Source: Symsagittifera roscoffensis (Eukaryota > Xenacoelomorpha > Acoela > Convolutidae). From it: a stretch of DNA of 64,000 bases. This document shows, one piece after another, positions 9,810 through 23,700 of this stretch. Location of the stretch: positions 15,785,853 to 15,849,852 of the forward strand of contig NC_087065.1 of assembly GCF_963678635.1 (NCBI RefSeq), read 5' to 3'. A model generated the notes under the pieces. It saw only the letters and a list, made by a program, of their open reading frames with translations, did not search any database and was not told the origin of the DNA. The position numbers and the translations under genes were made by a program. How positions within the stretch are numbered: position 1 is the first letter of the stretch; each line of letters starts with the position of its first letter.

Positions 9810-12707
9810 TCTGTGATCTTTCATCTCGTTATTCTGATAAAATGCAATCAGAAGTTGATGAGCTCCACATCCATACAGTGCATCATCGACCAGACATAAC
9901 CCAGACAGTGTTCAAATCCAAATTTAAACAATTCTGAATCATGAGAGTATCTAAATGTCTCGAAAAAGAAGAAGACACATCATTGTATTGCAATGTGAAA
10001 ACTATAAACAAGACTATAGAAACTCAGTGCTAGTAGGGATCGTAGTCGTCACTGAATGCAAGAATCTATTCATATGATCACACTTTTATACTCTTCTTTT
10101 CTGTTTTCTGCCCTCCTTCTTTAAAGTGTTAATGGACCATATAATGTGATAAATTGCCAAATCTGATCGTATGGTTTTTGGTTCACAAATGGCTACTTCA
10201 TTCCCACTCCCAGAGCGCAAATAATATTCTATTATCAGGATAGTGAAAACAATGCAAAAATGTATCTTTTTAGCTTCAAATGTGAGTTTGAGTTTTATCA
10301 ACGAAAAATTTAAAATCACTAAATTTTGCAAAAGTGCATGTTTTTTTTTTACATCATTAACACTTTTCAACCGTCTGTCTTTCATTTCCACTGTAAATCT
10401 TTCATCAGACTCCATCCAATGTTATTTCACCTAAACGTCCGAATTGCATCAAAATGCGCCGTGATATCTGAGTTGAGATGAATGTAAAAATAAGTACCAT
10501 TGTGATTCAAAAATGAATTTATCGTATGCTTTACTTTTACTCCTAATAGATGTAGAAAACACGAGATTTTCCAAATATATCAAATGCTGATGCTGAATTT
10601 GTGCAATTGTTAAAATCTTAATCTATGCTTCTGTGCGACAAACTAAGTCATGGTTAAATGTGTACATTTTTGTGCTTTATATAGCAAATAATCTGTAAAT
10701 CAAAGATTTCAGAGTTTTATTGTCATACTCAATATTCCAAATTTTTAATGAAATGTTTTATTTCACGCATTATTTATGTATATTCGAATTTACAAAAGGT
10801 ATTCTTGAATATGTACCAGTAGTCTGTCTTACATTGAATTGAAATTTAGTTTCAAAACATTTTTTCGCTGCTCATAGAACATTCTTGGACGACTATAACA
10901 AATAGAAAAAATTACAAGAATTCCATTAGGACCAACATACTTCTAATTTTTTGTTCAGAAAGTGTTTGCATAAAACAGTCTGATTTCTTGAATGTCTCTT
11001 TCACTTGTTGCTGGCCATGTTTAAGTCAAGTGGTGTAGCTGCGAAACTCCTATCGGTCGTCTTGCTATTTTTTCTTTTGTTTTTTTTTCTTAGGGAGATA
11101 CTTAGAATTGCTTCAAACTCAAAAAATATGATTAAAAACTTTGTAAAAAAGAACTCCTTAACGGTTTTCCAGGACTTTGAATTTTACTTATCCGAGACAA
11201 GAGTTTGCTTTCCTTTCAGCAATTGAGTTTGAATTGAATTTGCTGAAAAAAGAAGGCAATTTCCACCCTTGAATAACAGATGATGCGAAAAAAGGTAAAT
11301 GAATTCTAATTCAAGAAAATAGATTTTCGGATTTCAAAACAATATGAAATTATTTAATTGATCCAGTTTGCTCAAATGTAATTTGAAATGGAAGCGAAAT
11401 CAAACGATTTCGGCTTTTTAAAAAAAATTTAATTCATTCATTTACTGAAAGAAAGGCAAATTCCGCCCTCAAATACTAAATTTAAAATTCAAATGACGGG
11501 GAGAAACGTTGAGAAATTCTACTTCAAGAAAGTAGAGTTTTAGATTACAAAATGGAATAAAAAAAATTACTTATTGATCGAGTTTGGTCATTGGGTTATC
11601 ATTATTGAGTAAAATCAATTAGTAAAGATCGATGAAGTTCATTTGGAGCTTCAATTTAGTATTTGTTCAGTTTAACAGAATGAGCCATTTTTCAATTAGA
11701 TTGGTCTTGATATTTTTTGTCTTTTCAACCGAAAAACTAAAAGTTTTTGTTATTGCTAAAACTTGATTTAAAGCGTTTTGACCACTGATTTTTTTATACA
11801 GTTCATTTTTGTTCCTTTGTTAAACTGACAACAAGTTGAGCAAGTTTCAACGTGATATTTTTTCTCCGAAAATTGAAAAATGCTCAAAAGTTTTCAATCT
11901 ATGTTTTTGCGGTTTCCTCATTCTCTTACACTTTACCAGTCGGAATCTTTTTCAGAAAACTGCTATCGTTTTCAGTTCTCCTTGAGCTCAACAACAATTT
12001 GCCATCAGTTAAGATAGTTGGCTTCAAGTTCCTAAAAGTAACACTTCTGATAAAAGCTTTAATTGTTTTTTAATTTTTCTGAAATTTTTCACAGCTGTGC
12101 AACAAGTGTTGTTGCGACGAGACTACTGCATTACTCGTAAAAACTTCTAGACTTCCAGTAGCATTGTAATCACTTGAGTTAGGTAAAATTATTTTTTCTT
12201 GCTAAGGCAGATTTCGGCGGCTTGTTTTAACCTAAAATGTTTCGGTTTTCGTTTCATGATATTCTGAATGCAGGATTCAAAACAATTTCAAGAGAAATTT
12301 TTGTTGTTATTGGTTGTAGGTTAATGCCTAAGGAGTTATTACGAATCAATGAACGTTTTTATAAATACACTAAGACGTATAAGCAATTTTTGAGCTTGAA
12401 ATTAATCTGCTAAAAGGCATTCAAATTGAGCTATTCAAACATAAATTTGAAATTGGCTCAAAAAAATGTGATTGATTTCTGTTTTCAAAAGGGGGACTTA
12501 ACTTTCTCAGCGGAAATAAAATTTTACTTAACATTACAGATCTGTGAAATTAAATTCGTTTATTTTCAAAAATGTCAATCATAAACTGTTCTTGAAGTTC
12601 AAAGAATTTTACGGCAAAATGTTTTTTATTTCAAAAGTTGAGTTTTTTTTTCAAAAAACAAGTCAATTTTTTTCTTCTGAATTCCTGCGTTCATTGACTC
12701 TTCTCCA
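9810..12707. other. Intergenic region with 3' UTR and degenerate repeats
   Basis: No exon-like open frame or conserved protein was found. The first part should hold the CCDC186 3' UTR. Diverged pieces of the intronic repeat family occur at about 11225-11420 and 12385-12700, so that family is not confined to introns. Confidence 0.6.
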
Positions 12708-12954
12708 AGATTATGGATTAATAATTTAAACTTCAATAGTTATTTGTCACAATAAAATAATCAATTCGATCTAAATTGACTCGTTTTTATCAATTAAGTT
12801 AAGCGATTAATCGTATCTGAAAGTAAGATCTGACCTGAAACTCGTTGCTGCTGATGACTTCTGACCTTTTCGAACGTCATCAGAAAGAACTGCGTGATTT
12901 ATCAGACACGATTTGGCATAACCCGGAATTGGCCTTTGAAGAGCGGGTTGCACA
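12708..12954 (+). pseudogene. Broken duplicate of PM20D2 exon 1 and its upstream region
   Basis: This block matches 14427-14674 almost base for base (about ten differences seen). It includes the ATG (12854) and the first 34 codons with [19 protein letters not shown]. Homology stops in mid-exon at 12954 and a stop codon follows at once, so the copy has no donor site and cannot make the enzyme by itself. It probably arose by local duplication. The duplicated part includes about 145 bases upstream of the ATG, so it may also carry promoter sequence. Confidence 0.85.
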
Positions 12955-14426
12955 TAAATTCTGACGGGTTTATTAGTTTTGAAGTGCTTTAAAGTTATAT
13001 TTTCAGCTGTTAATTTTATGTCAATTTTTTCTTTGAATTTTTAACTTTTCACCAAATTTGTTTTTAAATGTTTTATTTGACCTGGAAATTTAGATGAAGT
13101 AATTGGATAGTGACGTGAGATTTTCAATAGAAAGCTCTAAATTTAGTGATTGCAACTAACTGAAAAAATCGTGGATATAATTTTCTTTTTGGTTTTTGAT
13201 CAAAATTGAAACCATTTCTTGCATTTATTATTTTCGAGTTAACTAAAGATATAAACACTATCCTCGATCCACCTCCTAAACTTGCAATTGAATCAGAAAA
13301 ATAGACGATTGAAATAGGGAAAGTTTTCTGATCAACATTTTTGAGCTCAATTACAAGAAATAGTTTTGCGTAGTTTTTCCCTAAAGGTTATCGCTTTTTC
13401 CTGGAACATATTTCTCATTTTCCCGGCCATTTGAAAAATGTGGAGAATTTTGTATTCGGGTGCCTTTTGTTTTTTTCCTTTTTTGTTCCACGCAAAATCA
13501 AACACAACAAACAATCTTTGAAGTGATTCGAGTTATATGTCAAATTAAGGCTATTTCAGTTGTGATTCGAGCAAAATTTTAAAAAATTTAAAAAAAATTT
13601 TTGTTGAGAAAAAACAGTTTGCGGTTTTTTTTATTTTTGGTCTAATTTCGAGCTGGTAAAGTGAGCGTAGCGTGCAGTCTCAGAATATCTTGTTTAGGCT
13701 TAACTTAGGCTGTGAAAAATTAATTTTACTCAACTAAAGTTAGTTTTTGGATTTATTAAGCGCCATTTTGGGCATCAAAAACTTCAAAAATTTGAAAGAA
13801 AATTCTGTAAGCAACTTTAAAAAAATTAATGAAATTTTTTCAAGTTTTTTTACCATTCATTCCGTTTTTAGTCATTTTCTACAAAAAAAATTGCTTTCTA
13901 TTTAATCTATTTGATTATGTCTGTCATATATGCCACTCATATTTTTTCGTTCAAATCTTTTTATCAAATCACACAGAAAAAAAAACGACTTTTAATTGCA
14001 AAAAAAAACATATTTTTTCAAGACCTTGGTCGAAGCATTTTGTGCTTTTTGCGCACTAACCGGCTGTCCATTGTTATGTATTTTTTGTTTTTGTCTCACC
14101 AAAGGTAAAATTTAACAGCGTGCGTTATTATCTAACAAGTAAAAAGATGATTTGAGCCGTTTTTTATATTTAAAACACAAGCACCGTTTGCGTTTCAGCC
14201 AAAGTGCACTTTTTTTACAATGTAGGCCGCTCATTTCTGTGTTAGTTTCTGTATTCATTCTTTTTGTGTGCTGTTTGATATAAATTTTTTGGCGTTAAAG
14301 CAATGCTTTTCATTGAAATATTAATCCGCTAAATTTTTGAACCAATTAAGTCTGTTTACTAGAGTGTCCGCTTACTGATTTGCAACTTACAAATGTAATT
14401 CACGAAGTCTGGGATCTCCTTGCCAT
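12955..14426. other. Spacer between exon-1 duplicates
   Basis: AT-rich sequence with one dispersed-repeat copy at about 13430-13640. No exon candidate was seen. Confidence 0.5.
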
Positions 14427-14572
14427 AGATTATGGATTAATAATTTAAACTTCAATAGTTATTTGTCACATTGAAATAATCAATATGATCTAAATTGATT
14501 TGTTTTTATCAATTAAGTTAAGCGATTAATCGTATCTGAAAGAAAGATCTGGCCTGAAACTCGTTGCTGCTG

Positions 14573-14753
14573 ATGACTTCTGACCTTTTCGAACGTCATC
14601 AGAAAGAACTGCACGATTTATCAGACACGATTTGGCATAACCCGGAATTGGCCTTTGAAGAGCGGGTTGCACACAATGCCATAACTGACTTCTTCGTTGA
14701 GGCTGGCATTGGGACTGTGACAAAGAACTACTTACTCGAAACTGCTTTCAAAG
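14573..14753 (+). CDS. PM20D2: PM20D2 exon 1
   Basis: Residues 1-60. It starts [20 protein letters not shown] and contains the family's '[11 protein letters not shown]' helix. Donor AAAG|GTTGAC, phase 1. Confidence 0.92.
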
Positions 14754-17700
14754 GTTGACCTCATCTTAATTAATTTGACCTCAATCATTATGTGGGATCT
14801 AGTTCAACTCTTCAGCTGCTATTTTTTTGGATTTTTTTAGAAACAATATGCGGAGTTGCTGACGAGAATTGAACAGTTTTTGATCACTATTTGATAATTT
14901 CTGAGTCTTTTTCTTATTTGAATGCATCAAAATTAGAAATAGTTTCTCGATAATTGTCACAAACGGGCAGTAGCGGAGTTGAGAAGGTGAGAGGGGGTGC
15001 GGATGCCCTTAATCAAGTATTCGAGCCCTTTGTTACTATTTTAAGGCATCTTTTTTTGGCCGACCAATCGTAAAATTTCTAAATGGCCCTATCGATATCT
15101 CCATAATATACCAATTTCTTCAGTTTTTCTTCAGAGGGAAACTTCAGTTTTTGCCAAAATAAGGCCCTGGTTTTTTGGGAGAGCTTAAAGAACAAAGTTG
15201 GACGACCTAGAAAAAGGTTAAGAAATTACTGTCTCCTCTTTCAAGTAAATCTTAGATCCGCTCCTGTAACCCGGCTTGACAAAATCATATCATACAATTC
15301 CAAAGAGTGGACCAAAAAAGCTGAAAGCTGATCTTCGAATTCCATTCGTTTTCAAGTTTTTTTTAAATGTATTAAAACAGCATGATCAGATTTCCATAAA
15401 TTAAATTTGCTGGAAAAACATTTTTAATCTAGCAAGTTCAACCTGTTTTCATATTTCAGTTGAATATTTAACTGGCAAAGGCAGCAAAGACACTAACGAG
15501 ACTGAAACTCCTTGTGTAGCATTCTTTAGCGAGTACGACGCACTCCCTGGAATTGGACATGCTTGTGGACACAATCTGATCGCAGTAGTCGGAGTTGCCG
15601 CTTTTCTCAAGGTCAGACCGCCTCTGGTTGTTTTTCTTAATTTCAATATTAGAGGCCACATAATTAGATGCAATCAATTCGTATCGTCATATAAGTGAAT
15701 TTTCTATTTGGCTCAAAGTTTCAAATCTGGATTAATAATTTAAAAAAAGCTCACGAAAAACACAAGCCAATTGTTTGCCAATAGTGTTAGTGGACTCACT
15801 GGCGTGCCACATAGCCGGATTCCCAGTTTGCCGAAAAAAATTTCGTTCCCTGTTTGCTGACAAGAAGCCTTTCCACGAGTTTTTTGTCGCAAACCGTCAC
15901 TCCGTTCTCCGCATCAATTGAATTTAAGAACGGTTTTCCGGATGATGCTTTTGCTCAATCTCATAGACTTTTATGTATCAATCAGGAATGTTCGAAAAAA
16001 CGAATAAATTTTGGCATTTTGGATAAACTGCGTTTCGGATACCTTTGACGCATTTTGGACAAAAAGCATTTCAATTTTCAGCAATTCTTGCCTTAATGGT
16101 AGGTGGAATTGGAGGTGAAATGATCAATTACCCTAGTAAAGATTCTTATATATGTAGTGATATTTTTTTTTCCAATTGCAAAAAGTAGACACAAAATACT
16201 CGAGAAAAAAATCACAGACTGCAGAAGTAAGAATAATACCATGGTCCTATTTTTTCTTCTTTTTTTTTGTTGGTCATTTTCATGATTTGTATTGTTTTTT
16301 TTTAATATCTGTAATAGTTTTTTCGCAGAATTATTACGCAAAAAAGTTTTTTTCAAAGGAAGCTTTGATTTTACTCATAATTTTAAAAAGTACTGAAAAA
16401 ATATGGAGATCAGAGCATTGCATTGATTGAGCTGATAGGTGGAATGGTAGGTGGAATTGGAGGTGAAATGATCAATTACCCTAGTAAAGATTCTTATATA
16501 TGTAGTGATATTTTTTTCCAATTGCAAAAAGTAGACACAAAATGCTCGAGAAAAAAAATCACAGACTGCAGAAGTAAGAATAATACCATGGTCCTATTTT
16601 TTCTTCATTTTTTTGTTGGTCATTTTCATGATTTGTTTTTTTTTTTTTTAATATCTGTAATCGTTTTTTCGCAGAATTATTACGCAAAAAAGTTTTTTTC
16701 AAAGGAAGCTTTGATTTTACTCATAATTTTAAAAAGTACTGAAAAAATATGGAGATCAGAGCATTGCTTTGATTGAACTGATAGGTGGAATGGTAGGTGA
16801 AATTGGAGGTGAAATGATCAATTACCCTAGTAAAGATTCTTATATATGTAGCGATATTTTTTTCCAATTGCAAAAAGTAGACACAAAATGCTCGAGAAAA
16901 AAAATCACTGACTGCAGAAGTAAGAATAATACCATGGTCCTATTTTTTCTTCATTTGTTTGTTGGTCATTCTCATGATTTGTATTGTTTTTTTAAATATC
17001 TGTAATAGTTTTTTCGCAGAATTGTTACGCAAAAAAGTTTTTTTTTCAAAGGAAGCTTTGATTTTACTCATAATTTTAAAAAGTACTGAAAAAATATGGA
17101 GATCAGAGCATTGCATTGATTGAACTGATAATTGTGTGATCGGAAAATTTGAATAGTTGGATGCGTGTTTAGAGAAAGAAAAAGACTCAAATGTACTAAA
17201 AGTGTTTTAAATCCAAATAGCAGTTGACACTGAACAAGATTGTTCGTATCAAGGCAAAACCATAAATGCTCAAACTGCCCCTCAAAATCCAAAAACCAAG
17301 ACATTTTTAAAAGAAATTAATTTTATCTTTTCTTAAGAAGTAGGAAAAAATAAGAAAATTTGTAAATGTTTTTTTTTTAAATTTAAAAATCGTCCTCTGA
17401 CAAATTATCTTAATTTGGCATGATTTCTGAGCATGATAATTTGGCATGATTTCTGAGCATGATAATTTGGCATGATAATATCAATTTGGCATGATTTCTG
17501 AGCCGGATTAGGCTAACGCATTATAAAAACAAAATATATCGCGCGATAATTGTCCTAATTTCGCCAAGCTGCCAGTTTTCAAACCACCATAGTTTTTCGG
17601 AAAAAAATCACCAGTAAACATATGTTTTTAATTGAGCTCAAGACGTCAAAAAGTTTCAAATGGTATGAAAAACTCAGTTTAAAAGTGGCTAGTTGAAGAA

Positions 17701-20700
17701 TCGAATTTTGTCCGAAAAAATCACATCGAGCGGAAATATAATATCATTTCTTCAAAATTGGAAATCCCAAGACGAAGGCCATTATACATCAGGGCAAAAT
17801 CTTTGAACTTGGACTGCCAATATCAATCAAAAGGTGCTAAAATTTGAATGGATTTGATATGGTCAATATATTTGCCTCATTTAATTTTGGAACGATTATG
17901 AGTGCGTGATAACAAGAGTGCTCGTATCAGGGCAATTCCCTGAATTTTCTGACTGCCCTTTAATTGGTTTCAAATCGTTTTCATTATATGAAATCTTCAC
18001 AAACTACAAAATTAAGTCTGATCAAAGTGTTAAATTTTAATCGTTCATGAAAGTAATAAAGACCAATTAGCTTGCATCAATTCAACTTTGGAACGATTAT
18101 GAGTGCGGATAATTTGCCACGCATAAATAATTAATGTATTGAGACAAACCATCAAAGTATTTTTCATAACAGCAAAACCGCACTTTTTTCTAGTGCAAGC
18201 ATACTCGCCTGTCAATCCCAAGATTTCCGAATTGATGCGCATATGCAGTCAACTTTTCTAAAATCGGTCTGATTAAAAAAACCACCACTGGCATATTTAT
18301 TCCTCTTTCTTCGAAATTCCGAACAATAATAAACATAATTAATCTACTAAAAACTGAGGCGGATCTAAAATATTCTCGAGTGAGGCGGTTTTTTAAAAAA
18401 ATTTCGAAAAAATCAAACCAAACAAAAACAACGTTTATAGGCACTTTTTGGAAAATTTTAAACAAAAATTGCATTTTTTTTGGCGCACGCTCCCCCCTCA
18501 AAATTAGTATATATAACGGCGGATCCGCCTCCAAATATGGAACTTTTAGGATCCGTCACCATATATGGATGTCGCAAAGTAGTAAAAAGGGGGGACCCTT
18601 TGGGCCGGCAGGGGGTCGAATCCCTTTGGGTCGGCAGGGGGTCAAGCAATTGCCGAGCTAATTTAGTGTTTTTATGTGGTATACTGATGCATTTGTTTCG
18701 ATCACAAAACTCTTAATTATGTCCCATTTTTCTTAAGCTTTTGATATAACCCTCATATATTTTTTTGTCAATGTTTTGTTGTCAAGTTAATTGAAAGTTT
18801 CTAAAATTTATCAAAAACTAAAAGATTTCTGGGTAATTTTTGGGTTGATTACGGTCATTCGTCTCAAGCTGTTTCACTGCAAATAATAACGGTATTTATG
18901 TGAAACTTGTTCTAAATTTGTTTCATAAAATACCTCAATTTTATCTTCTGCAGTTAATAGTTGCTTTGGACGAAATTGGCACTGTGGTTCGTGTGGTTCT
19001 GCTCGGGTCTCCCGGGGAAGAGGGTGGGGGAGGGAAGATCTGGCTGAAGAAAAAGGGTGCTCTGGAGGGGTTGGATATGGCGCTCATGTCTCATCCCGAG
19101 TCACGTACAATGTGTCTAAATTCAATCACACAGTGCATCAAGAGGCTCAGAGCTACATTTTATGGTTAATTTGATCTATGGCTTTTTTACCATTAATTAT
19201 GTTTCATTCCCAACCGAATGTAAACAGTCGTGTTTTTGTTTTTGGCTCTACTATTGGTAGTCTCAGCAAATGGGTAGTTTAAAACTGTAGTCTCAGCAAA
19301 GTTCTTCTTTTGATTTCTAAATTCTAATTTCCAGCAAATTGTGAACACTGAACGTTCCGAACTTTGTATTGCTCTTAAAGAAGAATATTTTTCTACCTTT
19401 TTTTTACTCATTGTGCCGCTATGTAAGTTTTGGCCAAACAGCTGCAAATGTTCTTTCAACGTCGAAACTGGCGCAGTTGACATACGAAAAAAAGACCACT
19501 TCATCCGGGTTTTCCGCTGCAACTACTCGGAAAATTTTTCATAATTTGAAGCAAAAAGGTGTTTTCGCACATTTTATGTACCCGGAGAAGTCGTGCTATG
19601 TCCCAGTTCAAAGAAAATTACGAACAGTTGTACTCTATTTAGTTTAAATTGACGCTTTTGAATACGCCCTTTTTATTTGAAAATTATCAGTGCCTTGAGG
19701 AGAAAATTAAAAACCAGCAACAATTTTACGTGAAGTTATGGGTGTGCCTTTGAAAATTGCACTTTGACCAATTGGAGGTAATTAACGCACCATATATTAA
19801 CCCGTAGGCGGTGAAATAATCCAGGTAGAAAATCATTGCAAATCAGATTTAGGCGAGCTACTCGGTCTTGTAAATATGATATTGGAGGTAAAGTTTATCA
19901 CTTCGTGCTTCAGATAGTGTGGTGGTAATAATTACCAATGATTTTTTTCAAAAATGTTTTAATTTTTAAAAATTTCTTCATTTCCTAATTAAAAAATTTT
20001 TCTATGACAATAATAGGCAATGGGAAAATTCAAGGCTTCAAATTGATACGAGCAGTTTTGTTGTGGTTTAAGCAAATTTTGTCGTTTTGGTTCTCTGGGT
20101 TTTTTTTTCATTCTGGGCTATTCAATACTCAGCACGTTTCACCCTTACTAATTTTAGCGGCAAATTTTGTCCTTCACACATTTAGACTTGTTTTCTATAT
20201 TCATTATGCTACTTTTTGTACGAGATAATAGGCAAAAAATGGTAGACAGAACACTTAGGGCTTCTCCCTGCTGCGAGCAGTCTTGTCTTGTCTTGTCTTG
20301 TCTTAATAGTTCTCTAGGTTTTCTGCGTCTAGATTGTTTGACAAATCAGATAGTGGTACGTTTCGCTCCTCTTATAATGAATGGTTGTTTTACCTTCACT
20401 CGTTTTGCCCCTGATTCATTATTTTATTTTTTGGTGAGATACTGAGGGCAGAATGTTGCTAGATCCAGTAACCGAGAGTTTTGAGACTGCATATTTGTAA
20501 ATGCTGGAAATTATTTCAAATTGGAGGATGATTTGCAAGCGTTTCTGCAAATCAATGCCGCAGATTATAGAGATGATTTATTTCCAATCTGACTGAGTTA
20601 AGCTTCTGATTCTTTATGTGTTTGATGCAGCACTGATGAACTTAGCTTTCTCTATCGACAAACTGAAAATGAGTGGTCGGCAGGCCAGCAAAGATTACAT

Positions 20701-23700
20701 AAGTGCCATTTACGTCGGAACTGGTTTGCAAGGTTGAAGTGTGATATCAGTCAGTTTCAGTTCACCTTCACTTATTGTTCCGATCCACGCAAAATAAGAT
20801 ACCACAAATTAATATAACTATTTACAGCACTTTCACCCGCCATTCGAAATCTTTTTTAAAATGTTCTAAAAGTTTTCTGTGGTGAAAAAAAATCAATTTG
20901 TCATTTATAATTTTGAGTTTAACTTTGAGCAATTGAAACAAGCGAACAAGCTGAAAAAGGAGGATGAAGACTTCTTGTTTTATCACAAAACTCAATTGTG
21001 CTCTACTACCCGCACTGACAAAAATGGTTTCGGATCTATTTAAATTGATTTTAAATCAAAGTTAAATGGATCCAAATTGGTTAAAAATGCACACTTTAGG
21101 AACTAAAATGGGCTGTGAATCGATTTAAATCTTTCTAGAAATACTTGGATTGGCTTAATCTGAATCTCACTAAAACCCATTTAAATCCTTTTTAAATGAC
21201 CATGAGCAGACCAATTTATGTGTCTAAAAATCCCTCTCAAATCCCAATTTAAATTGTTTTTTTTTGCTAACACGTCCAAAAAACATGCTAATTAAAAACA
21301 TAATTAAGAAAAAGTAATAATAAATGACATTTTCATCTCAAAAACTAACAAAAAAATATCAAAAACTATCCTTGTAAATCAAATTTTGGGCAAAAACTTA
21401 GGTAATCAATCAAGTAATGGTCAATGTAGATCAAATTTATAGCTCAAAATGTGCAAGCAAATAGCAACAAATCAAAATGTGCAAAAAGTTATCAATGGAT
21501 GTAAAACGAAAATTTTGGGCGTTGAATAAATGCAACACAAACTCAAAACTGATCGAGATTAATTGAAAAAAAAATGACCTATGTCAACTTAAGACGTTTT
21601 AAACCTCCTAAAACACAAAAAAATTATGACAAAAACAATGGGTTTATCTTGATTTAAAACTGATTTGGATTGATTTTTTATCTAGGATTTAAGATCAAAT
21701 TGAATGGATTTAAAATATATTCATAGCAATATGAACCTTTTCTGTTTAATCTTCGTACTTCTCATAACAAAATCAATGTCAAATAAACCTACAAACTTTT
21801 TTTTCATACTCAAACTGATCCTAACTACCATTTTTATTAGTATAGATCCAATCACTATCAGCAATTGGCGTAAATAAAGTTTCTTTTATAATAAAAGAAA
21901 TGTTTTGTTTTTTTTTGTGCGCATTATGAAAAAACTCATAACCGGTTCAGAAACAGCTTGTGCAGACACTGAATGCCATACAGCTTCTAGAAAACGCAAA
22001 TTTTTCCATTTGCTTAATTTTCGTCCCTGTAAACATTAAATTAATTGGTGTAGAAACTTTTTTCCGATGTCTTTAAAAGACTTTAAAATTAGAGTGATTA
22101 CTGATTTTATATAAATGTCATGCAGAATTAGAGACAAAAGAAACGACAAAGCTGAAACAAATCTTATTTTGTCAAATCTTTTCATTTCAAATATCTTTAT
22201 TTATCTAAATCTAGCTCATACATGGAAATCAGTTTTTCTTTCCTTTTCTAGTTGCATCTTCTGGTTTCTTCATTTCATTCTGCCTATTCTCACAAATTTT
22301 TGGTATAAGATGTCAAAACTTACCTTGAGTCTTGAACGTTTATTGTCCCGGGAAAATCACTCTTTTTGCCAATTTAGGACCATAGTTGTTACAAAGTAAA
22401 ACTAGGATCTTGAGCGGCCGATAAGTTTTTGTTTGCCATTTACTCTCATTTTTTTGTTTTTCGTTTTTCAGTTATTTAGGGAAACACAAAATTGTTTGTA
22501 AATTGTGATATTTGATTCTTGTATCTATCATCTTTTCTCTAGCTGATATATATTAAAGCTGGTAAGAGATAAAGAAGATTCAAAACCATCAAAACCCTGT
22601 ACATTAATCTGGATGGTATCCCTTTTTTATGTCATATTAATGAAGTCCGTTAAAAAACAATTGTCGTTGGCAGGGAAAAATGCGCACGGGACAACCCCTT
22701 GGCTCGGTCGGAATGCACTTGACGCTGCAGTGCTAGCTTACACTAACATCAACGCACTAAGACACTGGATGCATCCTTCCATGAGTGCACATGGTTAGTT
22801 TTCCATTCAACTGTGACAACCCGGGTTACCTAGCCAGGAGAAAAAACTTAGACTTCCTGCCAGGAACTTTAAGACTCCAGGGCAAAACTGGAGTCCCTGG
22901 AAGGAGCTGTCAGGGAACCCTGGCAAGAATTCAAAGTTTTTAAAATAATTTTTAACTAAGATATCCTCTCTTAACTTTTGGTGTTTCATCTTAGCTTATC
23001 GACGCACGAACAAAACAACGCTATTGTTTTTAAAGACATAAATCCAGAGATGGACTTCCATGGACAGAAAACCCGTGAACCAGTGATATATTTCTGTAAG
23101 TTAACCTTGGCGACTACTTTCTATTGAAGTATGCGAACCATCGGGATTTTTACAGTTTTGCCCCTTTTTTTCTTTTGAAAGGCATTATTTTCTAGCAAAA
23201 GCTGCTCATTTTAGTTCAAGGTTTATACAGCATAAATTGGCTTTATCGGCTTAATGAATATCTTTTTAATTATCGTAACGGCAAACGTGATTAAAAAGGT
23301 AGCATGACAGAGTCTTTATTTCAATCGTTCGTTGATCAATTCTTCTCAAATCTTTGTTCGGACTTTTGAAGATAAAGTGGTGGAACATTTGTTCTCGGGC
23401 TGACTTTTTCTCCACACAGACTTCGATTTTCAAACAGGTTTTTTCATATCATCTGAAAACTTTTGATGTCGTGAGCTCAAATCAAGTTCATAAAAATTTC
23501 ACCTGTGACAAGTAATGAGAGCTTAGAAATATTCTGTTTGGCTAAATCGGCAAAAGAAACGCGCAATGTATTAATAAATAAATGCTAAATATATCAATTT
23601 GTTATTGAAATAGCGTGAGAGGGTATGATTTTCCACAAAATAATACCAACCAAAAACTTATTCAGAAGCTTTTCCACTTTTTTGAAATGTTCATAGTTTT

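Noticed and set aside
9701-9937. Longer last-exon frame RRHVEWRTGKTSALV... as the CCDC186 C-terminus
   Set aside because: It needs the GT donor at 9187 and loses the family's final helix. It is kept only as an alternative.
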